Assembly: GCA_047967505.1 (NCBI GenBank)
Contig: CM106540.1
Origin: Dipteris shenzhenensis
Lineage: Eukaryota > Polypodiophyta > Polypodiopsida > Gleicheniales
Length of the DNA: 64,000 nucleotides
Strand: one strand, 5' to 3'
Position 1 is the stretch's first letter; every line of letters begins with the position of its first letter. Below, piece by piece: positions 11,008 to 22,150 of this stretch. Below the pieces are notes generated by a model. The model ran no database searches. It was given only the letters and a program-made list of their open reading frames with translations, and was not told where the DNA came from. A program made the translations under genes and the position numbers.

Positions 11008-12350
11008 TACCAGGGCTCACCTTTGCTGGAAGATGGTGACTGTCCTGGCAATGGAACCACTGAAACCGGCCTTTAGTAAACCCAAGGGCAGTAAACTGTA
11101 ACTAAGCTTAGCATCCATATTATATATAGCCACCTTGCATCTCTTTCAACCACTTCCTTAATCACAAAACCACTTAGAAACAACTTTGAAAAAGAAACTG
11201 GATGGAGGCTAGAATGCCCTTGCTTAATGAACCAAACACGAAACATCACACTGGCCCCAAATACCTTGGCGCCCCTTTCGGTATTTATTTATTTTCCACT
11301 ACCAAAGCCAACACTTGGCCTCTGCGTGCATCCAATTCCAGTGCACCACTAGTACCCCAATGCCAGCGTCAAAACTAAGGCATATCTCAACAACCATGTC
11401 ACCTGATTGTAACAAGGCATCAAAGCAAATCCCTAGAAGTGCTGAAATAGCCTCAAGGCATCAAATTGCAACCAATCTGTTCCTCTGGCATCCACCAGGC
11501 ATACCCTCTATGATTGGGTTTCTACCTACAACTTGTAATGCCGAGAAAGAACTCCAAACAACAAAATGCAAAGCGACAAGTTTCTGAGATAGCAAAAGCA
11601 AGCCAAAAGGAAGTTGGAATATCCATACCCAATATCCATGGAAGAGGGGCAAGCTCTTTCTTGCACTTTATCCTCTGCCCAGGCCCCTAGGGGTGTAGAA
11701 ATGACTTCCAATCAGGGGAAAAGAGAGAGAAAGTAAGGAAACAGATGATGAGAGCTGAAAAGAGAAGGAAGAGCAAGGCTCACAGGTGTAGAAGCCAGAA
11801 ACAAGAGAGATGCTAAAATATCTGCAACAGGATCTCTGGAGGTGCAGAACAACCCGTACAGCTTCAGAATGGGTCGTTCAATCAAGAAAACATGATGTAT
11901 CAACTGGAAATCAGGTCTTGGACTGTGTGCCAGCAGTTTCAGTGCATGAGAGCTGCCTTGGGATGTGTGCCAGCAGCATAAATGGGCTGAAATGCAGCAA
12001 AAGCAGGTCAAATTGCAGTAGATATACTGCCTAGGGATGCGTGCCACCACTGGGCGGCTGTTCTAGCTTTGAAATCTGAGCAGAAATCAGCAAAAACAGC
12101 TTCCAATCACCTTGGGAACTGGGCAGCAGCAAAAACCAAGGTCCTTGCACCTTGAGAAAGATGAAAATCAGCTATACAACAATGAAGTTACATTGAAAAA
12201 CGTGTAGGAGGGTGAAGGGGGGAAAGAAGCTTGCATGGGGGGGTTGCCACATGGCCCTTCATTAATGCTCTAACCCTCCAAACCAGTGAAACAGTTGGTT
12301 TGTCTTCACATTTTTGCCTTCACATTAAAGTCCTAACCCCTCCTAACCAA
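11008..12350 (-). other. Probable leader or LTR of the gypsy remnant
   Basis: Sequence upstream of the gag start on the minus strand. It contains ACCAGTGAAACAGTTGGTTT-like and CAGCAG-rich stretches but no coding domain and no primer-binding site that I can confirm. Short open frames here look random. Assigned only by position. Confidence 0.3.
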
Positions 12351-12569
12351 TAAAAGACTTCTAGGAAGTGGGTGCTTCCTCTAGGCCAGTCCCCTCGGCC
12401 AAAGTAACAAGGGAAGTAGCCACGGGGTTAGCTACACCTGAAATTCATGTTCTCGTGATATGTGCCCTTGTGATAAGGAGGGTGACTCAGGTTCAGTCAG
12501 GTGCATACAGAGTTTTGGTCTACCAAAAATTGAGTTTGCTATTTTGCTGTGTGGTTTAGCAGCAGGGAT

Positions 12570-13560
12570 GGTGATTTCAGAAGCAGAAGCCTCTTCAGCC
12601 CCTTCTTTCCCTTCGTCCTACCCCAATCGAGCTCTTTCCTTCACCATCCCTAACTTTGGAGAGTCCGGAAAACTGGATGGGACTAGCTATCCTATCTGGA
12701 AGGTGAAGATCCAGAGTCATTTAGTGGCTCGGAAACCCTGCAAACTGACAAAGGGAATGGAGGTGAAGCCGGAGGATGTAAGGATACTCATACGAGTAGA
12801 TGGAGAGGAGCTCGAAGCTTGGGAAGATAGACATGCCCATGCCTCGGCATTGATCATAGGGACTACGGCGGACTTTGTGCTTCCTCAATCCAGATGACTG
12901 AAACGTTGTTTCTTGCAACTATGGTCCGAAACGCAGTCAGAAGGTGGACTCATGTCAGTTGGCCTTGATGGTACTGAGGAGGCTACCTCGTCACGACTGT
13001 GACAGCAAGGCAGAGGACCAAACCTCTGACTTTTGAGGAGTTGGGTCCATTACTGCTCTAGGAAGAAGCTAGGGAGAAGCTCTACAACAACGACAACGAT
13101 GACGAGGCAGTGCTAGCAAAGGAAAGGGCAAGCCTAACGGTGGCAAGCCCAAGAAGGTTGACTCTGGAGATGACAAGGACACTTCGAAGAAGATGAAGCA
13201 AAAGAAAAAGTGTTTCTATTGTGACACGCCAGGCCATTTTGCGAAGGATCAAAAAAACAAGGAGTCCGACTTAGATTCAGATGGTGACGCAAAAGCCAAA
13301 GCTAATGTGACAATCGAAGAACTATTCGTGGTGACATCTCCGTGTGTTACTGAGGTAAGATATGCTGACCTAGAAGTCACAGTGATGATGTCTGACATTG
13401 AGATGTGGGCCGACGGGGAGTTAGAAACCTCTGTGAAGGTGAAGGACAGCACGGAGTGCTTGGGATCTTCTAGGTGCGTGGCTGTTGATGCTGACACGAG
13501 GGTGGATTCCATGGAGTATCCTAGGGTTTCATGTTCAGATGGTTGCTGTAACTGAGAAGG
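12570..13560 (+). pseudogene. Copia-type gag fragment
   Basis: The plus strand encodes FTIPNFGESGKLDGTSYPIW followed by KVKIQSHLVARK, the N-terminal gag pattern of Copia elements (DUF4219/UBN2-like), up to a stop at 12897. After a frame-broken gap a zinc knuckle reads CFYCDTPGHFAKDQ; the fourth ligand of CX2CX4HX4C is Gln in place of Cys. It ends in an acidic stretch. A related gag is on the minus strand at 27240-27990. No protease, integrase or RT follows. Confidence 0.7.
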
Positions 13561-14000
13561 GGATAATACATGATTGCACAGGTTATTGGTATGTGCCTCG
13601 ATGAGGTGCATGGCTTGCTTTCAGAGCGAGCACACAGGCAATATGACGATTTGGTATGTACTTGGTGCTCTTAATTTAAGCCTTATAGCATGTTGTGGAG
13701 AGAATTTGCTCTTCATATGTCTCAAGTAATGCGAGATTGGAAGGAATGGGCCTTCTTAGAAGGCAGAAGGGGAAGTGTGGGTGCTTCTTCAAATCTCGTA
13801 CACAAATTGCTCAAAGGTGATGGACAAGGTGTACTGAGGCCAGAAGAGTACCTGCTTGAGTGCTTAGTGAGAGTTCCAGGTTATCTGGAGATATTCTTGG
13901 GATTTCATTTCTCGAGATGGTTCTTTTGTTGCGGACCTTGCCAAAGGAAGGACAGGTTGAAATAGACCCTCAGAGCACGGTGCTTGGAAGACTCAGGAGG
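13561..14000 (+). other. Unassigned, probably element-derived
   Basis: One open frame (13690-13965) has no motif I can name. It follows the Copia gag and precedes an LTR copy, so internal retroelement sequence is the simplest reading. Confidence 0.3.
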
Positions 14001-14787
14001 CCCTGATTTTAGCCCCACAGGACTGGTGGGGGGAGGGAGCTGGTATGCATTCTGATCGGCCACATAGACCAGCCCACAACCCCATGCATAGGGGTAAGTG
14101 GAGGGAGCCGGCACACAAAGCAAGGGGGCTGGGCCCCCACGTGAAAGCCGAGGCACACAGCCCAAGGAGAGCTGCCCACAGCCAAGATAAAGGGCCGGTG
14201 GGGGTGGGATTTCTATAAACTGAGTCGGCCAGAAGGCCTGCTCCAGTCTGCCATTTCAAGGGGCCCTTGGGGCCTATAAAAAGAGGCACTTGGGCCTCAT
14301 AACATCATCCAGCACACCAGTAGTTTTGGGAGCAGCAGTGCACACATCTTCAGGCCTACTTCCAGGAGGCAGAAGAGTGCAATGGAGGCTGCAGACTCAG
14401 CTCTACTTGGGGCCGGGACTTGGCTGTCTTCTAGGGCAGTAAGAAGCTGAGATCTGGACAGAGAGTCTACACTCTCGAGGTGGAGCACGTGGGCTCAAGT
14501 TCTAGAGATATCCGACAGATAGTAGAAGTACGTGGTGGTAAGATCAAAGGACCACGCTCTGGTGGGACTTTGGATCTCTCTCTCTTTGTATTGTGTCCAT
14601 AGTTTTGGACGGATTTTGATAGCTTCTATATCTGGCTGGATTATTGTCTATTGATGAGTTTGCACATCTATTTGAAGCACAAAAGTTAAAAAGTTTGTGA
14701 TTTCACACCCCACACGCACTGTGTGAGCTCCTGGGCTATTCTATCAGTCTTCCGCTGTGCGTACCCTCTGTTGGTTGATTTCTAACA
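14001..14787 (+). mobile_element. LTR copy 2 (5' edge uncertain)
   Basis: Shares with copy 1 the TATA block, the AGAGTCTACACTCTCGAGGT region, the GTATTGTGTCCATAG block and the terminus. It ends TTCTAACA at 14787. The 5' boundary cannot be fixed because no TGTTGGAAAG start is visible; 14001 is approximate. Confidence 0.55.
14275..14280 (+). promoter_or_regulatory. LTR TATA box, copy 2
   Basis: GGCCTATAAAAAGAGG in the same LTR position as copy 1. Confidence 0.5.
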
Positions 14788-15386
14788 GTTTGGAAGAGGC
14801 ATGGCAGGAGGCGGAACAGTGGCAGCAAGTAGGCATCCTGTCTGGAATGGAGGGGCATTCAGCCCTATATAAGGGGCCCTTTGGGGCCTCACTTGGCATC
14901 CAACAGTTCAGCAATTAAGGGAGCAGCAGAGCAGCACCAATTGGGGCTACATCCAGGAGTAGAATTGGGGGATGAGGAGCTGCAAACTTTGCTCAGCAAG
15001 GGGCTGACCCTAGGCTGTCTTCCAGGGCAGTAAGGTGTGGGGATCACAGACGGCGAGACTATATAAGCTTAGAGAGGAGCACGCAGGCTCAGGGATCTAG
15101 AGGTGCCAAGGAGATAGTAGGAGAACTTAAGGTCAGAGGATCGCGGTTTGGTGGGACTTTGAGCCTCTCTTTTGTATTGTGTCCAATTTTGGACCAAAAT
15201 ATGCCTTTTGTGGATTCTCTCTCTCTTGTGATTCACAGCCTATTTACTAGCTTGCACACACTCCTGGTTGTGAAGTACACATAAGAAGTATTTGATTGTG
15301 TAGTTTAACACTTCCGCGTGTGTTCCTGGGATGCTCTATCGGTCTTCCACTACAGGATATTCTCTGTAGGAATTCATTTCTTAACA
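14788..15386 (+). mobile_element. LTR copy 3, abutting copy 2
   Basis: Begins directly after the TTCTAACA end of copy 2 and ends TTCTTAACA at 15386. It has a TATA box (TATATAA, 14866-14872) and the conserved GTATTGTGTCCAATTTTGGA block near 15172. It lacks the first few hundred bases of the family LTR and is more diverged from copies 1 and 2 than they are from each other. Confidence 0.55.
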
Positions 15387-16071
15387 ATAGTATCCATGGG
15401 ATGGGCTTTGTGTATTGGCACAATGGTGGTGGTGCTCCAAGTAGGGGGGTAGTTGTGGCATACAACATGTTGAGAGAGGAGATAATGAGTACTATTGGTA
15501 TCAAACACGATTGTCCATTATCACCAACCCTGTTCGACCTCTACATAGATGAGCTCGAGACTTTCATTGGGACCCTAGGAGGGGCTGACTGCTTTTTGGT
15601 TGGATCGTTACTCCAGAGTATGCTATGCAGAGATGACGTGTCTTCCTCAACAGAGGGCCTCTAGTGACACTTGTGTTTCATACCTTTCGTGTCACACATG
15701 ACTTGAAGGTCAACCTTGGCAAAACCAAGGTTATGATCTTCAATATTTCTTGAGCACTCATGCACATAGAGCATTCCACTTTGGACCAGTTACCGGTTGA
15801 GGTTGTTGCATTCTACACGTACGTTGGGGTCCTTTTCTTCAGCCCGATCTCACTGTGCGAGCAGCCCTCCATGCCCAACTGAGCTGGGTATAAACCGCAA
15901 CTACTAGACTCGAGTGACGGTGCTTCCACTTCCACTTCTAGGATCCCCGAACAAAGATGCTTCAATTTGACTCTTTGGTCCAACTAGTAGGTATGTATGG
16001 GAGCCCTTGTTGGGGCGAGACCTATTAGAGACAGATTGGGCTTAAGTTGAGGGGCTTCAGGTTCTCATGCT
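15387..16071 (+). mobile_element. LINE RT fragment, left part (split by Copia)
   Basis: The plus strand reads EIMSTIGIKHDCPLSPTLFD then LYIDELETFIG, matching the RT segment just before the catalytic box in LINE A (IMSTIGVNKG...TLFGLYIEELE). It then continues in broken frames through the GKTKVMIFN region (15720-15750). The RT sequence is interrupted at 16067-16071 by the Copia element and resumes at 21551. Confidence 0.7.
16067..16071. repeat. Target site duplication, left
   Basis: ATGCT directly before the Copia LTR; the same five bases follow the other LTR at 21551-21555. Confidence 0.8.
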
Positions 16072-16271
16072 TAAGAGGAGAGTAAGCAGGGAGAAGAGCA
16101 AAGGGGGAGAGAGTGAGAGAGAGAGACCAAATGTGCGGGTGTGAAGTGATAAGCCACACCACAAACTCTTAAGTTTTATTAGGATTAGGTTTTTCCCCCT
16201 ATGACTGTCTTAAGACAGTCATAGGTGTCATATCTTTAATAAAGGGGTGGCAATGTGCCTTTACCCCAACA
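16072..16271 (-). repeat. Copia 3' LTR
   Basis: 200 bp; on the minus strand it starts TGTTGGGGTAAAGGCACATT and ends CTCCTCTTA. It differs from the other LTR by a few bases and by lacking the extra 75-bp block. The minus strand has AATAAA (in CCTAATAAAACTTAAG) just downstream of a perfect palindrome, fitting a polyadenylation region. Confidence 0.85.
16198..16225. repeat. 28-bp perfect palindrome in LTR
   Basis: Half-site CCTATGACTGTCTT followed by its exact reverse complement, with no spacer. Two more identical copies lie in the other LTR (21402-21429 and 21477-21504). Confidence 0.95.
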
Positions 16272-16284
16272 ACCTCCCACCTAA
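16272..16284 (-). promoter_or_regulatory. Polypurine tract
   Basis: On the minus strand TTTAGGTGGGAGGT immediately precedes the 3' LTR start, the expected place for plus-strand DNA priming in a Copia element. Confidence 0.65.
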
Positions 16285-16370
16285 AGGCCAATGTGCCTAA
16301 AGGGGAGAAAAGAATAAAAATTACAGCAATGTACAGTTACTGTATACAAGACCATAAAATAAGAGTGGTC

Positions 16371-19300
16371 TCATCCTAATCCCATGATGTGGCGGCAATG
16401 TGCAAACCGCTCTGTAGGCAAGTTCTTAGTGAGCAAATCTGCAGGATTATCATCAGTATGCACTTTCACAAGCTCAAGTCGCTTGTCTTCCAGTACCTCC
16501 CTGATGAAATGATATTTCACATCTATATGCTTGGTCTTCTGATGAAAGACCGGATTCTTTGCCAACATGATAGCACTCTGACTATCACAATGCAAAACTG
16601 GCATATCTCCTGTAATGCCCAAATCTCCCACCAGCCGAGTAAGCCATATTGCTTCCTTGCAAGCCTCAGTGGCTGCAACATTTTCAGCTTCAGTGGTTGA
16701 CAGTGCAATTCATTTCTGCAACCGACACCCATGATATAGCACCTCCTGCAAAAGTGAAAATATAACCGGTAGTAGACTTCCGGTTATCTGCATTTCCTGC
16801 ATAGTCTGAATCTGTAAAACCATGCACCAATGCATCCTGCCTACCATAGCATATGCACAAGTCTTTGGTACCCTTGAGATACCTCAAGACACCTTTCACT
16901 GCTTCCCAGTGCCGCTTGCCTGGATTTGCCATATACCTGCTGATGACTCCCACCGCAAAAGCAATATCCGGACGAGTGGCAACCATGGCATACATCAAAG
17001 AACCAACTGCAGATGCATACGGAACCTTGGCCATTTCAGCCTTATCATCATCTGATCTGGAGCTGTCCTTACTGCTGAGTTTTAAATGTGGAGGCAACGG
17101 GGTACTAATAGACTTCCCCCCCTCCATTTTAAACCTCTGCAGTACTTTGTCAATGTACTCCTTCTGTGACAGAAACAAAAGTCCCTTGGACCTGTCACGA
17201 GTAATCCGCATGCCAAGAATATGGTTTGCATCACCCAAGTCTTTCATGTCAAAAGACTTATGCAGTTGTTTCTTCAAAGCACTAATCTCATGCTGAGATT
17301 TACTGGCAATCAGCATGTCATCCACATATAGAATGAGTAGCATCAAACTGCCATCCTTTGCCCGTTTGGTGTACAAGCAATGATCGGTCTCACACCTATG
17401 ATACCCTTGGGACTGCATGAAGGCATCAAACTTCTTGTACCATTCTCTTGGTGCCTGCTTGAGTCCATACAAGCTCCTCTTGAGCTTACACACAAGCTGC
17501 TCTTTCCCTTTAACAGCATATCCCTCTGGCTGACACATATAGATCTCATCATGGAGATCTCGTGAAGAAAAGCAGTCTTCACATCCATCTGACATAAATC
17601 CATGTCGTCATGAGCTAACACTGCTCTCAAAGTAGTCATCTTGACTACAGGGGAAAAGATCTCATCAAAGTCAATGCCCTTCTCCTGCTTAAATCCCTTG
17701 GCAACCAATCTGGCCTTATACCTTGGTAAAGCATTTGAATCCACTTTGACTTTGTAAACCCACTTGCATGGCAAAACCTTTCTGCCTGCAGGTAGCTGCA
17801 CCAAGTCCCATGTATCATTGTGAAGTAGGGAGTCCATTTCAGATTGCATGGCTTTCTCCCACTTCCTTTTCTCTGTTCTTCCCATGGCTTCCTTGAAGCT
17901 GGAAGGCTCACCACAATCTGTCAGCATAATAAAATCAGCCACATTATTGGCTCCTGGAACAAACCTGGCAGGAGGCCGTTGTACACGGGTGCTCCTCCTA
18001 ACAAAATGTTCCGGATTAGGCTGCTGTCCAGCCTGTTCGTCATGTATGACGGGTGGCTGTACCACCATATCTGGCTGTTCTACAGCCCCATCTGCTGGCA
18101 TATCCAGTGGTGCATTATTGGCAAAATTATCTGGCTGATTTTCAGCCTGTATACCCTCTTGAACAGGATTATCTGCAGCAGCCTGCTGCTGCATATTAAT
18201 GGGCATTCTTTGCTGTCCCACATCATCATAAATAACCCTCCTGTATTCCACAGGTTGCATGGGTTCTTTGTGTACACTATCCTCTTTAAAGATCATTCCT
18301 TTAACAGACATGTGTCCCAACCGGCTATGCCACAATGAAACCTTTGGTAGCTCGGTTATGGCAACAACATGATTACCCACACTGGAAACATAAAGAGGGT
18401 ACAAGGTATCACTCTTAAAACCCTCAGCCACTACAACCTGGCCATCAGTAATCACCCATTTGGAATCCCCAAATGTGGTGTGGTAACCACTGTCATCCAA
18501 TAAGCCAGTGCTAATCATATTTTTCTTGATTTGCGGCACATGGCGAACACCATCAAGCATAAATGTGCGTCCATCAGGAAACACTATCTGTATACTGCCA
18601 ATCCCTGCAATCTGACATGCATAGTTGTTCCCAAGGTGAACAACTCTATGAGTACCTGTGTAGGAAGTAAACCACTCCCTATGAGGAGTAACATGAAAAG
18701 AAGCACCCGAATCCAAGAGCCAGGTGTGCATGTCATGGCCATCAATAACCAAGGTATGTGCAATTACAGCATAAGAACATAATACCTCATGTCTGTCACT
18801 GTCACTGTCCTCTGCTGCAACATTCACTGCATCCAAGTCATCTACCTTGGCCTTGCCTTTGCCTTTGCTTCCACTGCCTGCATCCTTTGTGTCAGTCTTT
18901 TTGGCCTTATGATCCCGTATGAACTTGAAGCACTTAGACTTCACATGTCCCTTCTTGCCACAATAAAAGCATTCAATATCCTTTTTACCACGGGACTGAC
19001 TGTGGGATTTGGACTTACTAGCAGATCTGCCCTTCTGCTGAGTCCTGCCTCTATCCTGTACCTGCAAGGCATTTGAAGACTTGGTGCTCGCATTATTCTT
19101 CCTGCTCATCTCCTCCATAAGGAGAGAGCTCTCTACATCAGCATACATAAGAGTGACATTCGAATTTGACAGGGTGGTCTTGAAAGTGTCCCAACTCTCA
19201 GGGAGGGTACACAACAAGAAAGTAGCCTTGAACTCCTCATCAAGGTTCAGTCCCTGTGCAATAAGCTGTGTAAAGATGGCATTGAACTCACTCAAGTGTG

Positions 19301-19674
19301 AGGTCATAGGTGTACCTTCCTTCATGCGAAGATCAACCAGCTTCTTCAACCAATAAACCTTACTGGCTGAACTCTTTTGGGCATACAATTCTTCTAGTCT
19401 GTGCCATAGACCATAAGAGGTCTTTTCAGCCTGAACATTGAACACAAGGGTATCAGAAATAGTAAGCATAATAGCTGCCCTTGCGGACAAATCAAGCTCC
19501 TCCCAGTCATCAGCTGCCATGTCAGATGGCTTGACACCCTTCAGCCTTATGGGCTTAGAAATCTTCTTTAACAGAAGTAACATTCAAACACTGTTCTGCC
19601 CATAATGCATAGTTGTGTGCTCCTTCCAATTTCTTTATGTTCAGAATTGAAGATTCACTTCCCCCTGATGCCAT
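16371..19674 (-). pseudogene. Copia gag-pol lacking integrase core
   Basis: The inferred start is the ATG at 19674 (MASGGSESSILNIKKLEGAH). A frame change near 19570 leads into the long frame 19583-17343. Visible in order are the gag domain, zinc knuckle CFYCGKKGHVKSKC, protease LLDSGASFHV, gag-pre-integrase LWHSRLGHMS, then RT (CKWVYKVKVDSNALPRYKAR). A frameshift near 17560 moves into 17595-16690, with YGLKQAPREWYKKF and the catalytic LYVDDML. RNase H follows after another shift near 16700 (VLHCDSQSAIMLAKN, HIDVKYHFIRE). Between LGHMSVKGMI (about 18300) and the Pro/Gln-rich pre-RT linker the several-hundred-residue integrase core expected in Copia is missing, without a break in frame. Confidence 0.85.
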
Positions 19675-21260
19675 ATCAGATAAGGAAAGTTCCTGTCTCC
19701 CTGTAAGTCAAAAATGACTGCATAAAGTTCTGATTTCTCAGAAAAAACCTGCTCTATAAAGAGTCAGGAGCACTCACAATAGTGCTGATTTTTTTACTGT
19801 CAAGAGAATCTGCAGCAAAACAGTAAATTTCCTCTAGTTACTGTACCTTCTGACACACTGTACCGTGCTCAAATAGGCATAAAATTCTGATTTCTCAAGA
19901 AAGAACAGTAATTTCAGAATGCTGCAGTTGCTCCACAAGTGCTTTAACAGTGCATCATCAGCTGACAAAGCACAAACACTGCTGACCTGATCACTTCTCC
20001 CACCTCAGATGAGGTACTGCACTGATTTAATATGCATAAACCACTTGGCATACACCAAAAAAAAAATCAGACACTTCAGCCTGTCACAAAACCTGCAACA
20101 GAAAATGGGATAAATCCCAAGCAATCACCCTTCTGCCAAGGGGATTAAATGCATCTGAAGATCTCTGTCAGTAACCCAAGTGCTCTCAAACAAAATCTGG
20201 GAAAAAGCCCCTTGATCTGACACCTGAACCAAGTGAAGAACACCTCAACACTGAGGTAGCATACAATGTGAAAATCTTTCTGACAAAATCAACTAACAGT
20301 GTAATGCATATACTGCCCTGTGTAGAAATGACATACACAGATCCCAACGTACAAACACTCAATGAGGAACCTTTTGAGCACTGTCAACGATGGACAGTTA
20401 GGGACCGAGTAAACTCGATGCGCCCTGGCCAAGCGTGGCTCAACTGAGGTTCTCTGAGTGTTGCACAAGAAATGTGACCTGCAAGAAAATGTCACCTCCA
20501 CACTGCGAAAATCGAGACAAATGTGTGCACTCTGGCACCACACTACCTCAAGGCATACAAAGCATCAACTGCCGGGCAAAAGCCCTATGATCTGCAGCCT
20601 GCTCACTTGTAAACTGAGATTCAAACCCAGTAAAAGCATATATCCTCTGTCAGATGCATAAATCCCGATATCTGTGCACAAGTCCTCCACGAAGAAAGAA
20701 AATAACTTAAAAAGTACTTGTTGTACTTCATGCAATGCAATGCACCTCGGGTAAGACCCAGATCTCCTCGCTGTACCTGAGTAGGGTACAGATCCAAGGA
20801 GAGAGTTCGAAATGCACTCCTCTGACGCAGATCCAAACCAAAAAATGCACCTCCCTGACGTAAAAATTCGGAAGCAACTCCCTGCACAGTTCGTACGGCG
20901 ATCCGTACTGTTGCAGACGACTGTCCGTACTGCTGTACGGCCGACGTACGGCGGTCGAAGGTACCAGACGAAGAAAAAAGTACGGTGTCCGTACGTCCGT
21001 ACGACTGTACGGCGCGACGCGCGATGCACAGATCTGCTCACGCGTGCGCTGCTCGGCGCTGCCCTCGACCGCGCGATGCCCCGCCCTGCTACAGCCGCCC
21101 TGCTGCAGATGTCCCGCGCCGCCCTGCTGCAGCTGCCTGCGCTGCTGTCCTGCTGGCCCGCGATGCACACTGGCAGCTGCCCTGTGCAATGCTAAGGGCA
21201 CGAAGCCCAAGAGGCAAGGGGAAGGGTAGAGAGGAGAGTGGGGCTGGAAGGGAGTGAGGC
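19675..21260 (-). other. Copia leader (5' untranslated region)
   Basis: An unusually long stretch between primer-binding site and gag start. It is AT-rich near gag and very GC-rich towards the LTR (20880-21230), where CGTACG-type motifs cluster. Open frames here (for example 21170-20565) are low-complexity Ala/Arg/Ser-rich readings without domains. Confidence 0.6.
20890..21015. repeat. Cluster of GTACGG / CGTACG motifs
   Basis: More than ten occurrences of GTAC within CGTAC/GTACG contexts in about 125 bases, including CCGTACGTCCGTACG near 20990-21005. The core is self-complementary. It lies in the Copia leader, roughly 260-390 bases inside the 5' LTR. Confidence 0.8.
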
Positions 21261-21274
21261 TGGCTCTGATACCA
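21261..21274 (-). promoter_or_regulatory. Primer-binding site, initiator tRNA-Met
   Basis: On the minus strand TGGTATCAGAGCCA lies two bases after the 5' LTR end. It is complementary to the 3' end of plant initiator tRNA-Met, the usual primer for Copia elements. Confidence 0.9.
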
Positions 21275-21276
21275 GT

Positions 21277-21550
21277 TAAGAGGAGAGTAAGCAGGGAGAA
21301 GAGCAAAGGGGGAGAGAGTGAGAGAGAGAGACCAAATGTGCGGTGTGAAGTGATAAGCCACACCACAAACTCTTAAGTTTTATTAGGATTAGGTTTTCCC
21401 CCCTATGACTGTCTTAAGACAGTCATAGGTGTCATATCTTTAATAAAGGGGTGGCAATGTGCCTTTACCCCAACAACCTATGACTGTCTTAAGACAGTCA
21501 TAGGTGTCATATCTTTAATAAAGGGGTGGCAATGTGCCTTTACCCCAACA
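21277..21550 (-). repeat. Copia 5' LTR with 75-bp internal duplication
   Basis: 21277-21475 matches the 3' LTR. 21476-21550 then repeats its outer 75 bases, including the palindrome and the TGTTGGGG terminus. The target duplication ATGCT follows the outer copy, so the extra block is inside the inserted element or arose at its end. Confidence 0.85.
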
Positions 21551-22150
21551 ATGCTTTCACAGATGATTCGTAGTAAGCCTTCAGTCCCACATCAGATAGT
21601 CTTGGCTGAGTTTTGAGCATCCCCACTACAGCTCGACACAAAGTTTCAGGTTATCACGTACCTCTACCGCAATATAAATTATGGCTCCTGCAGGCTGCAA
21701 CACAAGATGATGTAGGCTTCCTTGGTTGGCATTTCCTCATCCATGGTATTGGCGGCTGAGGGGGACCAGAGGTGTTGGTAAGCATGTACATGGAGATTGT
21801 TTGAGAACTAGGGGCTCCACATAGACACGCTACCTCCCTTCCAGTACAACGTTGCGGCCCCTTCCATCTTGCTCAGTTTCAGGAGTTGAACCAGGTCTTG
21901 TAAGAGGCTCTCTTGCCGTCACACACATTCAAGACTTGGTTGGCACCTTGCGAGCTCCCTGTGAAGCCCAGCTTTTATAGAGACCACTACCTACATATTT
22001 CAGAAGAGGACTTAATCAATCCGCCATGATACACACGGATCCATATCCCCCACTCCTTGAGGATATGGATTGGGTAGTTCCACGTCTCATCACACTGACT
22101 CTAAAATAGCAAAAGAGTATCGGGTACTCAGAGATAACGCTCCTAGTACA
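21551..22150 (+). mobile_element. LINE fragment, right part
   Basis: Resumes the LINE interrupted at 16071: ATGCTTTCACAGATGATTCGTA continues the LINE A-like sequence found (in reverse) near 2100-2130. The region CTTTTATAGAGACCACTACC near 21972 matches the segment after RT. Frames are heavily broken. The right edge near 22150, where family B sequence begins in the opposite direction, is approximate. Confidence 0.65.

Larger units (their letters stand above)
16072..21550 (-). mobile_element. Copia retrotransposon, complete ends, integrase deleted
   Basis: A 5.5-kb Copia element read right to left. It has a 5' LTR (21277-21550), a tRNA-iMet primer-binding site (21261-21274), a 1.6-kb leader, gag with a zinc knuckle, protease, a gag-pre-integrase motif, RT and RNase H, a polypurine tract and a 3' LTR (16072-16271). 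Target duplication ATGCT flanks it. The integrase core is absent and pol has frameshifts near 19570, 17560 and 16700, so it could move only with helper proteins. It is inserted in an older LINE. The clean duplication and nearly identical LTRs suggest a fairly recent insertion. Confidence 0.9.

Noticed and set aside
20565-21366. Ala/Arg-rich open frames of up to 212 codons
   Set aside because: They lie in the GC-rich, GTACG-repeat leader of the Copia element and have no domains; three overlapping frames on both strands are open because of composition.
15387-22150. Two separate LINE fragments on either side of the Copia element
   Set aside because: The sequence joins cleanly at the duplicated ATGCT, so it is one LINE split by the insertion.
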